From Ranitomeya variabilis (Eukaryota > Chordata > Amphibia > Anura > Dendrobatidae), in the NCBI RefSeq assembly GCF_051348905.1, contig NC_135233.1, forward strand, positions 595,783,577 to 595,847,576: a stretch of DNA of 64,000 nucleotides. Direction: 5' to 3'. The notes beneath the pieces are model-generated. The model made no database searches. It was not told where the DNA came from and saw only the letters and a list, made by a program, of their open reading frames with translations. The position numbers and the translations under genes are program-made. This document shows, piece by piece, positions 46,757-64,000 of this stretch. Positions within the stretch are counted from its first letter, which is position 1, and each line of letters opens with the position of its first letter.

Positions 46757-48028
46757 ATATATGTATATACACTGCCAATTCTGCAAGTTTTCCCACCTAC
46801 ATAGAATGGAGAGGTCTGTAATTTTTATGATAGGTACACTTCACCTGTGAAAGACAGAATCTAAAAATAAAAACCAGAATAATCACATTGTATGATTTTT
46901 ACATAATTCATGCAATAAAATGCAATTAAGTATTTGATCACCTACCAACCAGCGAGAATTCTGTCTCAGACCTTTTAGTGTTTCTTTTAAGAAGCCTCCT
47001 ACTCTGCACTCATTACCTGTATTAATTGCTCCTGTTTGATCTCATTACCTGTATAAAAGACACACAATCAATCACACTCCTACCTCTCCACCATGGCCAA
47101 GACCAAAGAGCTGTCTAAGGACACCAGGGACAAAACGGTAGACCTTCACAAGGCTGGGATGGGTTACAGGACAATAGGCAAGCAGCTTGGTGAGAAAGCA
47201 ACAGCCGTTGCCGCAATTATTAGAAAATAGAAGAAACCCAAGATGACTGACAATCTTCCTCGGTCTGGGGCTCCATACAATATCTCGCCTTGTAGGGTAA
47301 GGATGATTCTGAGAAAGGTCACGAATCAGCTCAGAACTACACGAGAGGACCTGGTTAAGGACCTGAAGAGAGCTGGGGACACAGTCTAAAACATTACAGT
47401 TTTTAACACACTATGCCGTCATGGATTAAAATCCTGCAGGGCCCACAAGGTCACACTAGCACATGTCCAGGCCCGTTTGAAGTTCGCCAATGACCATCTG
47501 GATTATCCAGAGGGGGCATGGGAGAAGGTCTTGTGGTCAGATGAGATCAAGATAGAACTTTTTGGTAACAATTCCACTTGCCATGTTTGGAGGAAGAAGG
47601 ATGTACAACCCCAAGAACACTGTTCCAACTGTGAAGCATGGTGGGGGAAACATACTTTGGCGGTGCTTTTGCTCAAAGGGGACAGGATGACTGCACCTTA
47701 TGGAAGGGAGAATGGATGGGGTCTTGTATGCCGTGATTTTGGCCCACAACCTCCTTCCCTCAGTAAGAGAACTGAAGATGGGTCGTTGCTGGGTCTTCCA
47801 GCATGACAAAAAAAAAAAAAAAAAAGACACAGCAGGGCAATTAAACAGTGGCTCCATAAGAAGCATTTCCAGGTCGTGCAGTGGCCTAGCCAGTCTCCAG
47901 ACCTGAACCCAATAGAAAATCTTTGGAAGAAGCAGAAACCCAGTGTTACAGACCTTTCCATTCTTTGCAGGTGGGGAAACGTGCAAAATCGGCAGTGTAT
48001 CAAATACTTATTTTCCCCACTGTATCGA
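46757..48028 (+). mobile_element. Second Tc1-like transposon, opposite strand, inactive
   Basis: The transposase starts at 47093 ([20 protein letters not shown]). In-frame stops occur at codon 46 (47228) and codon 99 (47387), and further frame changes follow after about 47580. The middle reads VQARLKFANDHLDYPEGAWE then [14 protein letters not shown], the first catalytic-region block of Tc1 elements; ENLWKK-type residues appear near 47920. The right end is CAAATACTTATTTTCCCCAC TGTA. The left end begins at TACACTGCC and lacks about 25 terminal bases, so it is truncated against the previous element. Confidence 0.75.
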
Positions 48029-48029
48029 T

Positions 48030-50732
48030 ATCTAGATAATTATATATAAAATACACTTATTTATTGAAATTATAGCTATAAATTACACACAATTTCAGCC
48101 ATGAGATGCGCAGTGTAAAGGACTGATGTGCACATTGGATAAGACAGCCACGAGCAGATCCCCCCATCTGTTCACAAAACCAGAAGTAGACAGCGGAACG
48201 ATTAGGAAATCTGTTGCAGACGCATGTGATGTACATTTACCTTGTGGTACTTACTGTGGCAACGTTTTAGGAAATGAACTAACATCCTGGGAAGTGTCAG
48301 GCTGATAGATCAGGTTCAGAACATGCACTTTATAAATGGTTCCTGAACTTGTTTTTTTAGGACATAACATTTTTAACAGTAGATTCATTCATCACCCGAT
48401 TTCTCTCTGCATAACATTATTATCTTAGACCTGTTGAGGCCAATGTTCTTACCTTGAAAATGCATAGTTTTTTGCTTTTTTTTTTTTTTCATAGAAGAGG
48501 TGTCAAAGATATTGGCAGGTAGGAAGTGGTGCACAAGACTCCTGGTTGGCGGATATAGAATACTGATGTGAAAACTTGAGAATCGATTTGTTCATCTCTA
48601 CTCACGAGTCCAAGTGTACTCAGTGTGCGCCCTGTCTGACAGCTGCAGCTTGTACTAAGCAGTGAGAGATGTATGCAGAAGCAGGGAGGAGGGACCATGA
48701 GGAACCAGAAATCAGGCCAAGTGGGGAAGAGAGTAAGTTAAACTTTTACAGAGGATTATACAGCCTTTCTGAGATGGATTTTCAGAGTAAACAACAAATT
48801 TATCAGGTCCAAGACCCATGTAATAATGTATGCAGTTTGCATTGTGAAGGTTACACGCAGACTTACTATACCGACATTTTCATTACTGCAGTCCAGAGGG
48901 CTATAATAAGTTACATGTAACACTATGGACTGCAGAGGTCACCCGGAATTTATGGGCCCACCCCAAGGAAGGTGCAGTCATTTGTACTTAGTCTCTTACC
49001 TTACTAGCACCTGTGTCCGCAACCTTCTGACAAGTTAACATAACAAATCCAATACCAGAGAAGTAAGAATTACCAGAATTTATTTGGAAACGTAAATACA
49101 AACATTTCTTTATAGATAAATTACACCCAAGAACAAAAAAAACAGTGGAAAAAAACAAAGGCAAATTGGTAAAAGGAAAAAAAATAATGCACAAAATTTA
49201 CATTTGGGATGCCTAAAAACAAAGTATGCTGGGAGAAGAGGTGACACAAACCATATAGGGGAACAGCAGGGACAACAGGTTATTACAGGGAAAGAAGGGC
49301 TACTTTCTTCCAAAAACAGCACCTTTTCTTTCTGCAGGATGTATAAGATATAGCAGCTCAATCCTAAAAAAATAAAATAAAACGAGCTGCAATACCATAC
49401 ACAACCTGTAGGCGGGTGCGACGCTGGTAGTAAAAGAAATCGGCCATGTTTTTCTGACTCTGGACATTCCCTTCAATTATTTGCATTGGACACCAACCAC
49501 TGGGAAAACATGACCAGGGGGCCATATGTAGTGTTGTTTTATAGGACATCTCCCGAGAATACCTGTAAAACATAAATTCCTGAGTTTTTGCTTGTGTTTA
49601 CTAAGTTTGGAGAAAATAATAGATTTAAAAAAACAAACAAAAAAAACAAACGACAGTCCCGTGCCTCTTATTAGTAGCGCCCCTTGATGTCCCGTGCCTC
49701 TTATTAGTAGCTCCCCTTGATGTCATGCATCGAGCTGCAGAATAATGACGTTGTGGGGTCTACTAATCCGGAGAAGGGCCAGAAATTCCGGCAGGTAGGA
49801 AGAGGTCGCCGGGCTCTAGTTTGGCGGCCACAAGTCCTGCAAATAACAAGTATGGCCGCCATTCCAACTCCCACAGCAATCTGTCAGAAAAAGATGACGG
49901 GAACCATGATTACTAATAATTTTTATGTAACTTTTAGGGGGAGATGCGCTTTATGAAATACATCGCACATCTACCTGCATCACCACCTACATGGATATGT
50001 ATGAAGGCCTTAATGGTCCTGTGAACTACCACAGCTAGCATGGCATTGCTCCCAGCAAATTAAAGGTTAAACAGGCACAAGACATTAACCCACTCTGCAC
50101 AGGAGGTTAGAGCAATAAGCAGATAAGCCCACACGGGTGCAAGTATAGGATTCGGGGGTCATACCCTGCTTCACAATTATTACAAAAGCACATATACAGT
50201 CATTAAGTTTACAACCTCACACAGACTTCTTGATCTTGTGAGAGAACGCGAGTACGGGGGAGATGTAACAAGGGGCACTGTATGGCGTCTCTGGCACATA
50301 TAGAATATAGATAAGTCTCCATTTAGGATACAAGGACAGCAAGTAAAATACAACCTTTAGTGTAGGAGGAAGCACATATTAATATAGAGCCATTTCGGAG
50401 ATCTCCCCAGATGTGATTATCAGTGGCCTGTGCGTCCCCTGATCACTAAGATTCTCTCATTCCCAGCAAGGCGTCAGGGAGACAGGAAGAATAAGAGAAA
50501 ACCTAATATTTGTACATTATCCCTCCATATGAAATGCTAATCCTGGGCTGAAATCCATGCATCGAGGCCACGGACATGGTGGCTTCAGCTTCTGAGATTG
50601 CGGAGAAACTAAAAAGGCATTAGCAGTGCAATCCCGGGGGGCCAAGATTCTCCCATTATTTATTGGTGAAGGCCACATGTGATAAAGTGACCCCAGTGTA
50701 CCCCAGGCAGAAGAGGGCAAAGCAGCGAGACT
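48030..50732. other. chmp1a 3' region, no other gene recognised
   Basis: On the minus strand AATAAA occurs at 50659-50664, only about 70 bases past the chmp1a stop, and again near 49079-49084, which would give a 3' UTR of about 1.6 kb. A 33-bp direct duplication built on CCCGTGCCTCTTATTAGTAG lies at 49657-49722. I see no coding sequence. Confidence 0.4.
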
Positions 50733-59070
<8,338 letters not shown>

Positions 59071-59841
59071 CCCGAGCTGTTCTCACCGCAGCAGAACACC
59101 AGCGACACTTCCGGGTTCTGTCTACTGCGCTCCCTCCCAACTCGCGCGCTGAAATGACGTCACTCACTCCTGAGACCCGGTCAAGTGAGCTCAGCTTTAC
59201 GACAACGCATCACATGACCTGCCTCGCAGTCACGTGGTGCCTGACAATAACGTGTGACGTCACCAAGCAACAGTTATGGGGCCCTCACACTCCCAGGGGC
59301 CCCTCTTCTATCTACATTTTTCCTAGTCTGTTTTACATTTGTGCCAATTCTTTTGTTCTAGATTTTATATATATTTATATATTGGCCGCTTTTAGGGTTT
59401 CTAGGTTTTCCCCTTATTCATCCTTTGCCAATTTTCAAAGAGTCATAAAATTTGTTGCATATTTACTCCATTCCCTATTTATATTTTGACTCTTTTTACT
59501 CTAAAAACTTGCAAAAACAAAATGAAAAATACAAACCATTTTTTATTTTGCACAAAATTCATAACCCCTGTTCACCATTTTGAAAAATATGGCTCCAAAA
59601 TGTTTGTGTTTATCTATAGGTACCGTATACTATCCCACATTCTATATAGCCATGCTCCCACCAGTGTCCCCCAGTAGCTTCACTGGTTACTGCTGCTTTC
59701 TCCCAGTGCCCCTGTAATTACTACTTGCAGCCACCAGAGGGCGCCCGCATTCCATCTCTTCCTTACACTCTGGAGCGAACAGGCCGCAGAGCCTCGGACT
59801 TTCCTGCAGGCCGGAGCCGTGTAAAGCGCCTTCCGTGCATA
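59071..59841. promoter_or_regulatory. Shared head-to-head promoter of chmp1a and cdk10
   Basis: Only 771 bp separate the two start codons. The region holds an ETS site (ACTTCCGG, 59107-59114, 37 bases from the chmp1a ATG), two full CREs (TGACGTCA at 59155-59162 and 59255-59262), a CACGTG E-box (59231-59236) and a CTCF-like site (59731-59744). There is no TATA box near chmp1a. The middle (59300-59640) is AT-rich. Divergent housekeeping pairs commonly share such a segment; actual two-way activity is inferred. Confidence 0.6.
59731..59744 (+). promoter_or_regulatory. CTCF-core site, full match, near cdk10 start
   Basis: CCACCAGAGGGCGC matches the CTCF core CCASYAGRKGGCRS at every position and lies about 100 bases before the cdk10 start codon. 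Confidence 0.55.
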
Positions 59842-63571
<3,730 letters not shown>

Positions 63572-64000
63572 GTAAGGAATTCGTTTTATAGACCCTTAAA
63601 GGGGTAATCTTGTTTTAGGATCTGCCATGAATGTCTGATAGAACAAGGCTCCATCGATGGGACCTACGTCTAGCTGGACAGCACCTATCTTCAAAATGGG
63701 GGTCCCCCTTCCCTCATCCTGTCCAGTCTTGTATTATTAGGGTTATCTCCCTTCCATCTTCCATTTTTTTATTATTTGAATGACCTGTGAAATTCTCTAA
63801 AGCTGACATTCACTACTCTACGTCCATAGCAGGTATCAGGAGTAGTGATGAGCGAACATGCTGGGATAAGGTGTTATCTGCCATGCTCGGGTGCTAACCG
63901 AGTGTCCTCTGCGTGTGGCTGTTAGGCAATCTCTGCATGTTTTGCACCGACAGCTGCAGGGACTCGGACACATTATTTGAACACCCCGAAGACACTCAGC
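63572..64000. other. Start of cdk10 intron 6 with two common repeat fragments
   Basis: A fragment beginning TTAAAGGGGTAATC (63597) resembles the one near 17535. A second, from about 63842 (GTAGTGATGAGCGAACATGC, then ATGCTCGGGTGCTAACCGAG), looks like a widespread frog repeat. The next exon is outside the window. Confidence 0.45.

Noticed and set aside
59071-59841. A SPATA33-like exon between chmp1a and cdk10
   Set aside because: No frame in this interval resembles it. The longest frames overlap the chmp1a start and promoter motifs.

Overview
The window is a stretch of vertebrate nuclear DNA, most likely from a frog. Its coding exons are short, separated by long introns with GT-AG borders, and encode proteins close to the human ones. 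The spacer DNA is packed with Tc1/mariner, hAT, PIF/Harbinger-like and piggyBac-like elements, Ty3/Gypsy LTR elements and an L2-type LINE tail of the kind known from anuran genomes. The order-level call is inference; no species is claimed.

Three host genes lie in the right half: dpep1 (+, 31.0-42.5 kb), chmp1a (-, 50.7-59.1 kb) and cdk10 (+, 59.8 kb to beyond the right edge). This is the same order and orientation as DPEP1-CHMP1A-CDK10 on human 16q24.3, which supports orthology. chmp1a is intact at 196 codons. dpep1 is complete (10 coding exons, 415 codons expected) except for a four-base excess in a GA run of exon 6 that shifts the frame. cdk10 is intact through the six exons present. chmp1a and cdk10 are head to head, 771 bp apart, across a promoter with two full CREs, an E-box, an ETS site and a CTCF-like site. 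No SPATA33-like exon is visible between them. The genes are unrelated in pathway: a brush-border dipeptidase, an ESCRT-III subunit and a cyclin-dependent kinase.

The left 31 kb has no recognisable host gene. In order it holds a piggyBac-like repeat end, two MITEs with 3-bp TAA/TTA target duplications, a minisatellite, a 4.3-kb LTR element with near-identical LTRs and a tiny internal region, an old decayed Gypsy element (11.9-15.1 kb), a repeat-poor spacer, and a 9.2-kb nested structure (19.85-29.06 kb). That structure is a hAT-type element with an 8-bp target duplication, two internal minisatellites, a young chromodomain Gypsy element and a solo LTR. A Tc1 relic abuts the dpep1 promoter.

The most unusual pattern is that many of the MITEs share one architecture whatever their terminal family. 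A GC-rich, often palindromic core carrying CRE, CACGTG or CCAAT motifs is capped on both sides by outward-facing perfect 5' splice donor sequences (GGTGAGTAT or close variants). GGTGAGTAT occurs at least 11 times in 64 kb, against about 0.5 expected by chance. These look like portable two-way first exons. Other points worth a second look are tandem arrays lying inside DNA transposons, a 49-bp minisatellite open in all three minus-strand frames, an inverted pair of 715-bp MITEs in a dpep1 intron, and three tandem splice donors after cdk10 exon 4.
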